Shown: positions 6,956 to 14,877 of the stretch, in pieces
Numbering within the stretch: position 1 is the first letter of the stretch
Layout of the letters: every line of letters begins with the position of its first letter
NCBI GenBank assembly: GCA_013138555.1
Contig: WTCN01000100.1
Coordinates: forward strand, 1-17,942
Reading direction: 5' to 3'
DNA length: 17,942 nucleotides
Source of the DNA: Methyloprofundus sp.
GTDB lineage: Bacteria > Pseudomonadota > Gammaproteobacteria > Methylococcales > Methylomonadaceae
Notes under the pieces: model-generated
Told to the model about the DNA's origin: nothing
Seen by the model: the letters and a program-made list of their open reading frames with translations, nothing else
The model's database searches: none
Program-made: the position numbers and the translations under genes

Positions 6956-8533
6956 TTATTTAATTTCTACAACAATAACACTCACATTATCTCTTGCACT
7001 ACTTTGCAACACCCGCTCAAGCAAAATTTCTACACTATCGTTATAGACGTTATCGGCTAGTACTTGCTCAATTTCCTGAAAACTTAGCTCTTTATCCAGA
7101 CCATCGCTACTTAGCAAAAATAAATCACCTGATTGTACTTCAAATATTTGACAATCCAGCTCCAGCTCATCATAAGCACCAACAGCCCGGGTAATCACAT
7201 TATTTTGTTTCAGTTCAGTATTTACACCAATATCTAATATATCTGCAATATATTCCTGTTCACTGCAGTGGTCAATAGTTAACTGCAATAATTTCTTATC
7301 CCGTAGGCGATATAAACGACTATCTCCAGCCCATAGACAGGCAAAATGCGTACTTCCTCCGATAAGCGCAACGACTGTGCTACCTATAATCTGCTCACCA
7401 TAAGATCTAGCGGCTAATTCTTTTAACTCATTATTAACCAACTGTAGAGCTGCTTTTACCTGAGTGACTGTAGACTCCAGGGGGAGTGATAAGTGTAAAC
7501 CATTTAAAGTATCAATGATTTTTCTACTCGCGACATCACCCGCCTGATGCCCCCCCATGCCATCAGCAACAACCCATAAGCCTAAATCAGGCCGATCCAG
7601 AATCGCATCCTCATTATATTTCCTGACTTTCCCTGAGTCGGTTTTAGCAAATGATTGCCAAGCCCCATTCAGTGCTCTTTGTTCAGGCGTTGCAGTAATC
7701 GTATTTACTTTTGTATATCGCTCTTTGTAAATATGTACCTGTTCATTAACTGATTCTCCTCCACTCGGCATTTTAGTCACGCTTTGCTGGGTGCTTTGCT
7801 CAACCTGTTGCTGCTGCAATGCCCAACCTGTTTGCAGAAAATTTCCTGTTATCATCCCAATATAAGCAGTATAGGGTGGCATACCGTCCACCACTAAAAC
7901 CCCTGGTTTTATATTATCCGAGCCAACTGAACACCATAAGCTATGCCCGGGAGAGTAAGTATCTAATAATAACGAGGTTAAGCTTGGCAATATGCACTCC
8001 GTCTTTATACGTGTGCTATCAAACTCTAAATAAAATGCATTATTGCCCTGTGATTGTTCTTTAGCATGAGGCGGGCGACTCTTTGTCCCCACTTTAAGTG
8101 CTGTGATACCTTTAACCTGAGAGTCAAACTCTTCCACAGCTAAATCGTTTTCCAGTGCAGAGATAGCAACTGATTCAAGCTCTTCAAACCAATCACACTC
8201 GCTGACAAACAACTGAATTAAGGAAACATTTGCAGGCACTTCGCAGGCAATGGTTAGCGGAAAATAGCGCCCGACCCTATCAACACTAGGCATTACAATC
8301 CCCAACCATGCTCCCTTGCCTGCTAAGCCAGGCGATAAAGCAAAGCGCCAGATAGGACTCGTTAAATATTGATCTAACCATTGTTCCCCTAAGCTCTCAC
8401 GACTAACAGCTAGTGAACTTTGTAACCAGCTATCCCAGGAGGCAATAAAATCTTGAGCTAAGCGGCGAGAAACAAAGTCACCTAAAGAGGGAAGTTTGCC
8501 ATAAAACCCTAACGTTAAATTCTGCTTGGACAT
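6956..8533 (-). CDS. tagF-pppA: TagF-PppA fusion: T6SS repressor domain plus PP2C-type phosphatase
   Basis: One 525-residue protein joins two T6SS regulators that are separate in P. aeruginosa. Residues 1-235 are TagF (DUF2094): G-F-Y-G-K-L-P-S-L-G-D-F-V near 9-21, then W-D-S-W-L-Q-S-S-L, and S-V-D-R-V-G-R-Y-F-P-L near 83. Residues 240-290 are a Gln/Ser-rich linker. Residues 290-525 are a PP2C-like Ser/Thr phosphatase with all main motifs: R-K-Y-N-E-D-A (304-310), A-D-G-M-G-G-H (323-329), G-S-T-V-V-A-L (384-390), A-G-D-S-R-L-Y (402-408), S-S-D-G-L-D (475-480) and A-R-D-N-V-S-V (513-519). The metal-binding Asp324, Asp477 and Asp515 are present, so it should be active. In other T6SSs PppA reverses PpkA threonine phosphorylation and TagF represses through Fha. 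The start overlaps the tssM end by 19 nt. A TagF-PppA fusion is known in Agrobacterium. No PpkA is in the window. Confidence 0.95.
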   Translation of the reverse strand: MSKQNLTLGFYGKLPSLGDFVSRRLAQDFIASWDSWLQSSLAVSRESLGEQWLDQYLTSPIWRFALSPGLAGKGAWLGIVMPSVDRVGRYFPLTIACEVPANVSLIQLFVSECDWFEELESVAISALENDLAVEEFDSQVKGITALKVGTKSRPPHAKEQSQGNNAFYLEFDSTRIKTECILPSLTSLLLDTYSPGHSLWCSVGSDNIKPGVLVVDGMPPYTAYIGMITGNFLQTGWALQQQQVEQSTQQSVTKMPSGGESVNEQVHIYKERYTKVNTITATPEQRALNGAWQSFAKTDSGKVRKYNEDAILDRPDLGLWVVADGMGGHQAGDVASRKIIDTLNGLHLSLPLESTVTQVKAALQLVNNELKELAARSYGEQIIGSTVVALIGGSTHFACLWAGDSRLYRLRDKKLLQLTIDHCSEQEYIADILDIGVNTELKQNNVITRAVGAYDELELDCQIFEVQSGDLFLLSSDGLDKELSFQEIEQVLADNVYNDSVEILLERVLQSSARDNVSVIVVEIK

Positions 8534-11500
8534 TGAAAACCTGCTAATTCAGTATAAGAAAATGGGTTTAACACACTATTCGCACGCAGTTCGTACTTGG
8601 CCGTCAAGCCACCTAATTTAAAGCTAATAATATAGGTATTCGCTGTTGATTCAGTAACTTGCATCTTATCAAGCAATCTAAACCAGGCCCAGTCCCCCTC
8701 TTTCGAATCACTTAACTGCTTACCCTCCAGAGTTTCAAAGCCGAAACGCACTAAGCCTGGGCTAGTTCCCGGCCATGAAAAACGCATAGACCGAGTAGGA
8801 CCATGGCGGTAACTGGTTTGCTGTCCCTCAAGGTTTAACCAGAATTTGGAGGCTTTTGCATCCAGGTAAAGTGGCTTAAGTTCAAACTGAACCGAAGGTA
8901 ACTGCCCTCCTCCCTGAAAAAATACCTCTCTTATTTTTGCAGCATTCTGAAACTGCCTTAAAGTCGATGCTGTAATACCGACCGTCTGATTATTTTTCGA
9001 AATAACGCGCCACCTTCTACGTGAGGTATCAACAAAGGTAGCGAGGTGTGTTTGAAAAAACTGATCCATCACCCCACCTTGTGAAAAAAACCGGCCGAAA
9101 TCCTGCAATGTAGTCTCTACTCTGCTGCTTTTTGCAAAAGGGTATCTTCCTTGAATACTTGATTTACATAATAGACTGACATCAGTCCGTAGCATTTGGC
9201 TAAGTTCCGTTCTAACTCCCCCCATAATCAAGCCCTGATTCCCCGCAGCCAATTCTTTAACAAGTCCTTTCATAGGTTCGGGTAAGCGCGCCGACTGTTG
9301 CTGTATTTTTGTAACAACATCCCCCCCCCCAGAACCACTTGCTATACCTACTGCGATAGCACCACTACCGGAGGTACTTCCCAGGTCTGCCATGGTTGCA
9401 TATAACTCACTTAAATCTGCTATAACCTGATCTATAGGAGCACGTCCCCCCGCCCCCTTCTTAACTTGTTCATTTATTCTAGCAAAGTGTTGCTCAACTG
9501 GTTTTCCTGTTCTATCCACAGCCAAAGACTCACCTGTTAAACTTTTAGAGGCACTTAATAATTTCCCCATTCTGGAGTTCGACCCAACGCCCTCTTTTAG
9601 TTTATTCAATGCATTCGCTTCATTAAGTGCTGCCACTCGTGTCAAGGAAGTTTCTCTATCGACTGCTTCGAAAAGCTTGCGTAAAGGTGAATCGTAACCC
9701 GAAACAACTTCAAGTATTTCAACTGACTGATGAATATTAGCGGGCCTCCTAATACTTATATTCGCTAACAGGGCATCCCAGCGCTTAATATAATCGGCAT
9801 AATAATAATTAAATAATTTACCTTCTAATTTTTCTAAATCCCCGATACTAGCAAAACCACCTTCACCTAATACCCAGCGTTGCTCCACTGCCTGTTTTGC
9901 TATATCTTTACTTTCACCCAAAAAAACCTGATGAAAACCTTTGTAGGTAAATAAGCCAGGGATAACCATGCTCCCTAATGATTCATTCTCAGTCGCAAAT
10001 ACCTGCTCTCCAGATGCTCCCAGTTCATTAATTAAAATAAAATCATTGGCAGGATTTTGTAAAGCATCTGCTTTAATTCGCATATAAACCTGTCGTGCAA
10101 CCGGAATTGCCGTCAGAATTTCACGCACTTCTTTTATTAAAGCCTCATCCATTTGCTGATCAGGCAAACTAAGCTTAAGTAATTCATCTAAATGCCGAAT
10201 GATTTGTTGCTGGATATTCACAGGAAATCTATTCGCCAGATCTACTTTCACCCAAGGGTTAATAATATTAATATTGGCTTTATCAGCATCACCCAGCATA
10301 AGATAAACACGTAATAATTGGTAAAGAACCTCAGGGTTATTCGACTCTTCGCTCAGCATCCGACGCTCTAGATTATTTTTTATCCTTGGTAAAAAATGAT
10401 ATTTCAGTTGTTTTTCATAATTAGAGACCGCTAAAGCTCTCAGTTCATGCCCTTGATACAAACCTAAGCGTTGCAACCAGGAAACATCACTTTCAGGATA
10501 AACATCACGCACAGCACGTAAAGCATCCATTTCCTTTAAAAATTCAAGAAGGTCACTTGAAGCACTAGGTCCATCGGGTGTCAACGCGGTATAGGCCGCT
10601 GTTTTTTCAGTATATTCACGTAATAAGCTTTGATTTTGCAAGTAGCTATTTACCCAAAGCCCACTACAGACAGTAATCAAAAGCAATGCCAGGGTATAAA
10701 AAGCTCGCTGTAGCAAAGTACGCCTTTTTTCAACTTTTTGATTTAAGCCAACTAATCCTGACTCGGCAAAAATAACCTCTTGAAGCAAGCGGGTAATAAA
10801 ATAACTTTTTCCTTTACCACTAAATATCGGTGAGACAGAATGATTCAGCTTAAACGTCTTTGCTAACACCCCCATTAACCGGTCAATAGGCGTTCCTTCC
10901 TGAGTACCACTGGTTAAATAAACCCCGCGCAATAAGGGTGCACTCTGGTAACGGTTAACAGCAAAACATTCCTCCAAAAAACTTACAACCGGATCTTTAA
11001 GCATAGATATGCGCTGAGGAAACCCAAAAATTAAATTGCGTCTATTTAAGTCCCGCTCATCCTGCATGCGTGCGTTAACACGCTGATTTAAACGTACTAA
11101 TAAATCATCATAATCTTGACTGATTTGTACCAGCTTATCCTGTGTTTCACCCTCTTGCTCACTAAAAGTAACCCCCCAGACCTGTTTTCTTTCTTCGACA
11201 CCGAAATCGGCAAAAAAATCAGTAAACCCGGCAATCAAATCCGTTTTCGTAAACAGCATATAAATAGGAATACGCGTCTCTGTACGTTCTGCCAGCTCCT
11301 CTATACGCTGCCGGATTGCCTTGGCATGCAGGCTTCTTTCTTCCTCTGTCAAATGTAACAAATCTGATAGACTCATGGTAATCAAAACACCATTAAGCGG
11401 TCTTCTAGGTCGATGCTTTTTTAATAAATCAAGAAAACCAAGCCAGGCCGCTTTATCGATTTGCTCATGACTATCTTGTGTGGTGTAGCGACCCGCGGTA

Positions 11501-12057
11501 TCCAGCATAACCGCCTGATCGGTAAACCACCAGTCACAGTTCCTGGTTCCACCGACACCTTGTACGGCATTTTTACCAAAACGATCCGCCAAAGGAAACT
11601 CAAGCCCAGAATTAATTAATGCGGTTGTTTTACCAGAGCCAGGGGGACCAATAATGACGTACCATGGCAAATCATATAAATAGTGCTTACCCTGGCTCGT
11701 TTTGCTACTGGTTTTTTTTAAGGTTTCCAATGCTGAATCAAAATTAGTTTTTAATTCATCAACTTCCTGATCAGCATAAAGCCCCTCCGAGCTATCTGCA
11801 CTAGCCCCTGCATCGGACAAGTCATCAACCATTTTTGCATTGGCACGATTAGCGGTAAGCTGAGTCCATAGAGCATAAAAAAGCCAAAGTAAAAAAATGA
11901 CAAAAACACTGATCACTCGCGCAATCATTGATTCCAGTACCGCTATATCCGCAATTGAAATCAATGGCCCCACAAACCAGACCAATAAACACAGGGCAAT
12001 AATTCCAATAAGCTGAATAACCCATTTGTTTTTAAAGAAGTTGATTATCTTATTCAC
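8515..12057 (-). CDS. tssM: TssM (IcmF), inner-membrane core of the T6SS envelope complex
   Basis: TssM spans the inner membrane and links cytoplasmic TssL/TssK to the lipoprotein TssJ. The product has about 1180 residues. Two membrane segments lie near residues 15-35 and 47-67, and a third near 451-470 precedes a large periplasmic part. The cytoplasmic domain holds a complete Walker A (G-P-P-G-S-G-K-T-T, about 137-145), a Walker B-like V-M-L-D-T-A-G-R (183-190) and F-T-K-T-D-L-I (269-275). I prefer the GTG at 12057 (N-terminus MNKIINFFKNKW, usual for TssM): AAGGA (12068-12064) is 6 nt upstream, whereas it abuts the alternative TTG at 12063. A Gly/Ser-rich segment near residues 890-912 is encoded partly by a run of ten G (9330-9321), a possible slippage site. 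The C-terminal domain that meets TssJ follows it. The end overlaps tagF-pppA. Confidence 0.96.
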   Translation of the reverse strand: MNKIINFFKNKWVIQLIGIIALCLLVWFVGPLISIADIAVLESMIARVISVFVIFLLWLFYALWTQLTANRANAKMVDDLSDAGASADSSEGLYADQEVDELKTNFDSALETLKKTSSKTSQGKHYLYDLPWYVIIGPPGSGKTTALINSGLEFPLADRFGKNAVQGVGGTRNCDWWFTDQAVMLDTAGRYTTQDSHEQIDKAAWLGFLDLLKKHRPRRPLNGVLITMSLSDLLHLTEEERSLHAKAIRQRIEELAERTETRIPIYMLFTKTDLIAGFTDFFADFGVEERKQVWGVTFSEQEGETQDKLVQISQDYDDLLVRLNQRVNARMQDERDLNRRNLIFGFPQRISMLKDPVVSFLEECFAVNRYQSAPLLRGVYLTSGTQEGTPIDRLMGVLAKTFKLNHSVSPIFSGKGKSYFITRLLQEVIFAESGLVGLNQKVEKRRTLLQRAFYTLALLLITVCSGLWVNSYLQNQSLLREYTEKTAAYTALTPDGPSASSDLLEFLKEMDALRAVRDVYPESDVSWLQRLGLYQGHELRALAVSNYEKQLKYHFLPRIKNNLERRMLSEESNNPEVLYQLLRVYLMLGDADKANINIINPWVKVDLANRFPVNIQQQIIRHLDELLKLSLPDQQMDEALIKEVREILTAIPVARQVYMRIKADALQNPANDFILINELGASGEQVFATENESLGSMVIPGLFTYKGFHQVFLGESKDIAKQAVEQRWVLGEGGFASIGDLEKLEGKLFNYYYADYIKRWDALLANISIRRPANIHQSVEILEVVSGYDSPLRKLFEAVDRETSLTRVAALNEANALNKLKEGVGSNSRMGKLLSASKSLTGESLAVDRTGKPVEQHFARINEQVKKGAGGRAPIDQVIADLSELYATMADLGSTSGSGAIAVGIASGSGGGDVVTKIQQQSARLPEPMKGLVKELAAGNQGLIMGGVRTELSQMLRTDVSLLCKSSIQGRYPFAKSSRVETTLQDFGRFFSQGGVMDQFFQTHLATFVDTSRRRWRVISKNNQTVGITASTLRQFQNAAKIREVFFQGGGQLPSVQFELKPLYLDAKASKFWLNLEGQQTSYRHGPTRSMRFSWPGTSPGLVRFGFETLEGKQLSDSKEGDWAWFRLLDKMQVTESTANTYIISFKLGGLTAKYELRANSVLNPFSYTELAGFQCPSRI
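9321..9330 (-). repeat. G10 homopolymer inside tssM (possible phase-variation tract)
   Basis: The plus strand has ten C in a row, so the tssM coding strand reads TCT then G10 then AT, encoding S-G-G-G-D at about residues 909-913. With ten G the frame is open to the normal TssM end. With eleven G I read a TAA about 25 codons on; with nine G a TGA about 20 codons on. Either change would remove roughly the last 270 residues. G/C tracts of this length are typical of slipped-strand mispairing in other bacteria. Activity here is inference; an assembly or library artefact in tract length is possible. Confidence 0.8.
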
Positions 12058-12066
12058 ATCCAATCC

Positions 12067-13410
12067 TTAAAAATTAATTTCTACCCGGCGATTCATTGCG
12101 CGATGCTCAGCAGAATCATTAGCGACCAACCCTTGTGTATCTGCACGCCCTTCGGCTATCACTTTATCTTGATGATGTTTATTACGCAATAATATATTAG
12201 CAACCGCATCAGCTCTAGCCTGTGACAGCACCCAGTTAGAAGGAAAACGCACCGTAAAAATGGGAATATTATCGGTATGCCCAACCACTGTAATCTGGCT
12301 GTCAACAATTTCTAAAGCCTGACTTATTTTATCCATTAAGGGCAAATATTGAGTTTTTATTTTATCCCTACCGGAAGAAAAAAAGTTTTTTGCCAAAATA
12401 CGAATGACTGTCTGCCCATTATTATCAACTACCTCAACTTTTTTCTGAGCAATCTCTGGTGCCAAAAACTGACTTATTTCGTCAAAAATTGAAATGCTGG
12501 GTATCTCTGGAACGGTTGTTGTCTTAACAAATATTTTTTTTGCTACGACAGGCTTGACACTTAATGCGTCCCTAATTTGATATTGCTGAGCAATCTCGAT
12601 ACCCGCACTTTGATTTATGACATATAAAAAGCCAATAAAAATAAGCGTTAAGATGGCAGCTGTCATGGCCCCAACAACCCATAAGGGAATATAACGAGAT
12701 AAGGCATTCCTTTTGTCGGTGATTCCTCGCCAATGAATAGACAAGCCTTGCTCATAGTCTCCCTTATGCCTTTGAATAACAAGATAAAGGTTTTCTCTAA
12801 CATCATATAACTGGTTTTGTCCCTGATCCTGTACCTTATACCTGCCTTCAAACCCCAGGCTTAAACAATAATAAAAAAGCTCAAGCAAGTTAAAATAGGT
12901 ACCAGGTTGATTAATAATATTATTTAACACCTGAAAAAACTTTTCCCCGCCCCATGACTCTTTATGAAAAGTAATCAGCATTCCCTGTGTCGCCCAGATG
13001 CTATTACAGCCCCACGGTGTATTAAGCACAACTTCATCAAGCAATGAGCATAGCGCATACCGTGCTGTTTGCACTTCATCCACTGGACAACCAGTTTGTC
13101 TGGCTTTGAGGTCAAAGGTTTTGATTTCATTGATAATAGCATTCCTCAACCCTGGTATATCTGCATGAGTCGCTAAGTTACGTAATTGCGTCACTAAAGA
13201 CAATAAGGGCAAAGCAGCCCCGACAAGCACATTATTATCAGCATGTAAGTTAAGTGACTGAGTATCTGGAAAGGAAGTGCTTACATGAGGAGCAGCTGGC
13301 TGCGCGGAGGGAGAAGGTGAGGCTTGTTGATTTCGCCTTCCAGGCGAAGGCTTTAAGACCGTTTTATCTTCATCTAAATAATTACCAAAGGGGTCGTCTT
13401 GATTCACCAT
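12067..13410 (-). CDS. tssL: TssL (DotU/ImpK) with C-terminal OmpA-like peptidoglycan-binding domain
   Basis: TssL is an inner-membrane part of the TssJLM complex that contacts the baseplate; this long form also anchors to peptidoglycan. The 447 residues hold: a Pro/Ser/Ala-rich cytoplasmic leader (1-60) containing D-E-D-K-T-V-L-K-P (13-21); the DotU domain (about 65-240) with Y-A-L-C-S-L-L-D-E-V-V-L-N-T-P-W-G (118-134) and W-G-G-E-K-F-F (153-159); one membrane helix (241-264); and an OmpA-like domain (about 330-447) with V-V-G-H-T-D-N-I-P (375-383), W-V-L-S-Q-A-R-A (393-400), E-G-R-A-D (420-424) and N-R-R-V-E-I (440-445). Thr17 corresponds in context to the Agrobacterium TssL site phosphorylated by PpkA and read by Fha. 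The ATG comes 1 nt after the tssK stop and the tssM GTG follows the TssL stop by 9 nt. Confidence 0.97.
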   Translation of the reverse strand: MVNQDDPFGNYLDEDKTVLKPSPGRRNQQASPSPSAQPAAPHVSTSFPDTQSLNLHADNNVLVGAALPLLSLVTQLRNLATHADIPGLRNAIINEIKTFDLKARQTGCPVDEVQTARYALCSLLDEVVLNTPWGCNSIWATQGMLITFHKESWGGEKFFQVLNNIINQPGTYFNLLELFYYCLSLGFEGRYKVQDQGQNQLYDVRENLYLVIQRHKGDYEQGLSIHWRGITDKRNALSRYIPLWVVGAMTAAILTLIFIGFLYVINQSAGIEIAQQYQIRDALSVKPVVAKKIFVKTTTVPEIPSISIFDEISQFLAPEIAQKKVEVVDNNGQTVIRILAKNFFSSGRDKIKTQYLPLMDKISQALEIVDSQITVVGHTDNIPIFTVRFPSNWVLSQARADAVANILLRNKHHQDKVIAEGRADTQGLVANDSAEHRAMNRRVEINF

Positions 13411-13411
13411 A

Positions 13412-14749
13412 TCACCCGTTTTTAATTGCCCAAAATTCTATTTCCAAACCAGGGAAATTTCCTGCTATATGAATAGCAAAACCTCCTGATTGACTCATTT
13501 GCTGCCACAACTCGCCTTGCTTATTTAATTCAAAATAAGAAAAACCAGCATGATAAGGAATTTGCCTTGGCGCTACTGGCAGTGAATTAACGGTTATTCC
13601 TGGCAATGCTGACCTGACTAATTGTTGAATTTGCTCTACCGGACCTATTTTTACCTGAGCAGGAAACTGGCTACGCAACTGTTCCGATGCTACCTGGGCA
13701 TTAACCGCTAAAACAAAAAAAGCATTGTTAAGCAAATTCCGGTCAGGTATTTTAGCTGCACGAGTCCCATATTTAGGCGGCGTTAAAGGGATTGGAATCG
13801 CATTTTGCTCAAGCACCATACCCAAACAATCACGAATTTCTTCCATCACATAGGAAAAGGTCAGCTGAAGGTTCTCATGCTTATATTCAGGAAAAATAAC
13901 GGGGCGCTTCGATTTTTTAGTAAAGGTCGATAATTCACCCGCAACTTGTATGACAATCCGATAAAAATCTAGCGGATGCAAAGTCGGCAAATGCTGTAAA
14001 TGTTCAAAAAGAGGCTCTAATCGATTAACCACTTGCAGAAGTAAAAAATCAGATATTTCAGCAGTACCCCCTCGACCCGACTCTGAAACTCGACCTGCCA
14101 ATGCTTCGCCCCGAGTATGCAATAAGCCATAAATCTCTTTAATATAATTTCTTGCGCGTGGAATTGCCAGACAATTAATCAGCGGTGGAAGATACTCTTC
14201 ATCAAGCACAATATTTTTATCACTACGACACTCAACTATTCGAGCGACCCCAATACAAATATAACCCGCCCTTTCTTGCGGCTCTAGCATCAATCGCGTT
14301 TGCAACTTACCAATGACAACGGGAGAAACTTCATTTGAATTCGTATTATGATCTTTAACTTCTGCCTCTACGGCATGGTATCTAGCCAGATTATTAGGCT
14401 TTTCATCGCTATCAATTTCAATTGAACCTTCCAGCCGGGCTGGCAGAGACAAATAAACAGTGCAGTCCTGAATTTCCTGTGAAATATCGAGTGGTATGGG
14501 TAAATCATCATATTCAGGCAAATCAAAAGGAATCCCATCCTGAAAAATACCAGCACACTCGGATAAGGCAAACTGTCCCATTGCCAGCAAACGCATATCC
14601 ACCTTCAATTTAGAGATTCCCCAATGATGCGCCTGCATTCCTTTGGCATGACCATTAATCAATGATTCTATATAGCGATCATGCTGCTGAAAATGTTGTG
14701 GTCGTAAAAACATGCCCTCCGACCAAATTATTCTATTATTATCTGCCAT
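13412..14749 (-). CDS. tssK: TssK, baseplate-membrane complex connector
   Basis: TssK trimers join the baseplate wedges (TssEFG) to TssL/TssM, in a role like a phage receptor-binding protein. The 445-residue product has the expected length. The N-terminus is typical: residues 8-24 contain I-W-S-E-G-M-F-L-R-P-Q-H-F-Q-Q-H-D. A middle domain has L-H-P-L-D-F-Y-R-I-V-I-Q-V-A-G-E-L-S-T-F near residue 275. The C-terminal domain has F-V-L-A-V-N-A-Q-V near 362 and ends F-P-G-L-E-I-E-F-W-A-I-K. The ATG at 14749 has GAGAG a short distance upstream. A 128-nt gap separates it from tagH, the longest inside this run. In the P. aeruginosa H1 cluster this gap holds tssJ; here tssJ has gone elsewhere. Confidence 0.97.
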   Translation of the reverse strand: MADNNRIIWSEGMFLRPQHFQQHDRYIESLINGHAKGMQAHHWGISKLKVDMRLLAMGQFALSECAGIFQDGIPFDLPEYDDLPIPLDISQEIQDCTVYLSLPARLEGSIEIDSDEKPNNLARYHAVEAEVKDHNTNSNEVSPVVIGKLQTRLMLEPQERAGYICIGVARIVECRSDKNIVLDEEYLPPLINCLAIPRARNYIKEIYGLLHTRGEALAGRVSESGRGGTAEISDFLLLQVVNRLEPLFEHLQHLPTLHPLDFYRIVIQVAGELSTFTKKSKRPVIFPEYKHENLQLTFSYVMEEIRDCLGMVLEQNAIPIPLTPPKYGTRAAKIPDRNLLNNAFFVLAVNAQVASEQLRSQFPAQVKIGPVEQIQQLVRSALPGITVNSLPVAPRQIPYHAGFSYFELNKQGELWQQMSQSGGFAIHIAGNFPGLEIEFWAIKNG

Positions 14750-14780
14750 GGTACTCTCAACTTAACCTTATCGCTTTAAA

Positions 14781-14816
14781 ATAAAAAAGTGCTCATCTTC
14801 TTATACCAGATCAAGC
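14781..14816 (-). promoter_or_regulatory. Possible extended -10 promoter or weak terminator between tagH and tssK
   Basis: In the 128-nt gap the minus strand reads TGGTATAAG (14808-14800), an extended -10-like element (TGnTATAAT) with no clear -35. The same bases are the loop of an imperfect hairpin (AGC/GCT 3 bp and ATCT/AGAT 4 bp with a small internal loop) ending in six T (14788-14783). The two readings conflict and neither is strong. Either would let tssK onward be set apart from tagH. Confidence 0.3.
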
Positions 14817-14877
14817 GCTAATTTAATAGCTCTTCTCAGTCCCCTCTAAAAATATAGCAAACTCATTAGAAATAACA

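Noticed and set aside
7550..7556. G7 run in the PppA part of tagF-pppA
   Set aside because: It encodes the invariant M-G-G-H of PP2C motif 2, so codon choice explains it; seven G is shorter than usual phase-variable tracts.
11116..11358. Plus-strand open frame of 80 codons inside tssM
   Set aside because: It lies antisense within a well-conserved coding region, has no ribosome binding site, and its sequence resembles no protein.
12055..12063. TTG at 12063 as the tssM start
   Set aside because: The AAGGA ribosome binding site directly abuts it; the GTG at 12057 has proper 6-nt spacing and gives a typical TssM N-terminus.
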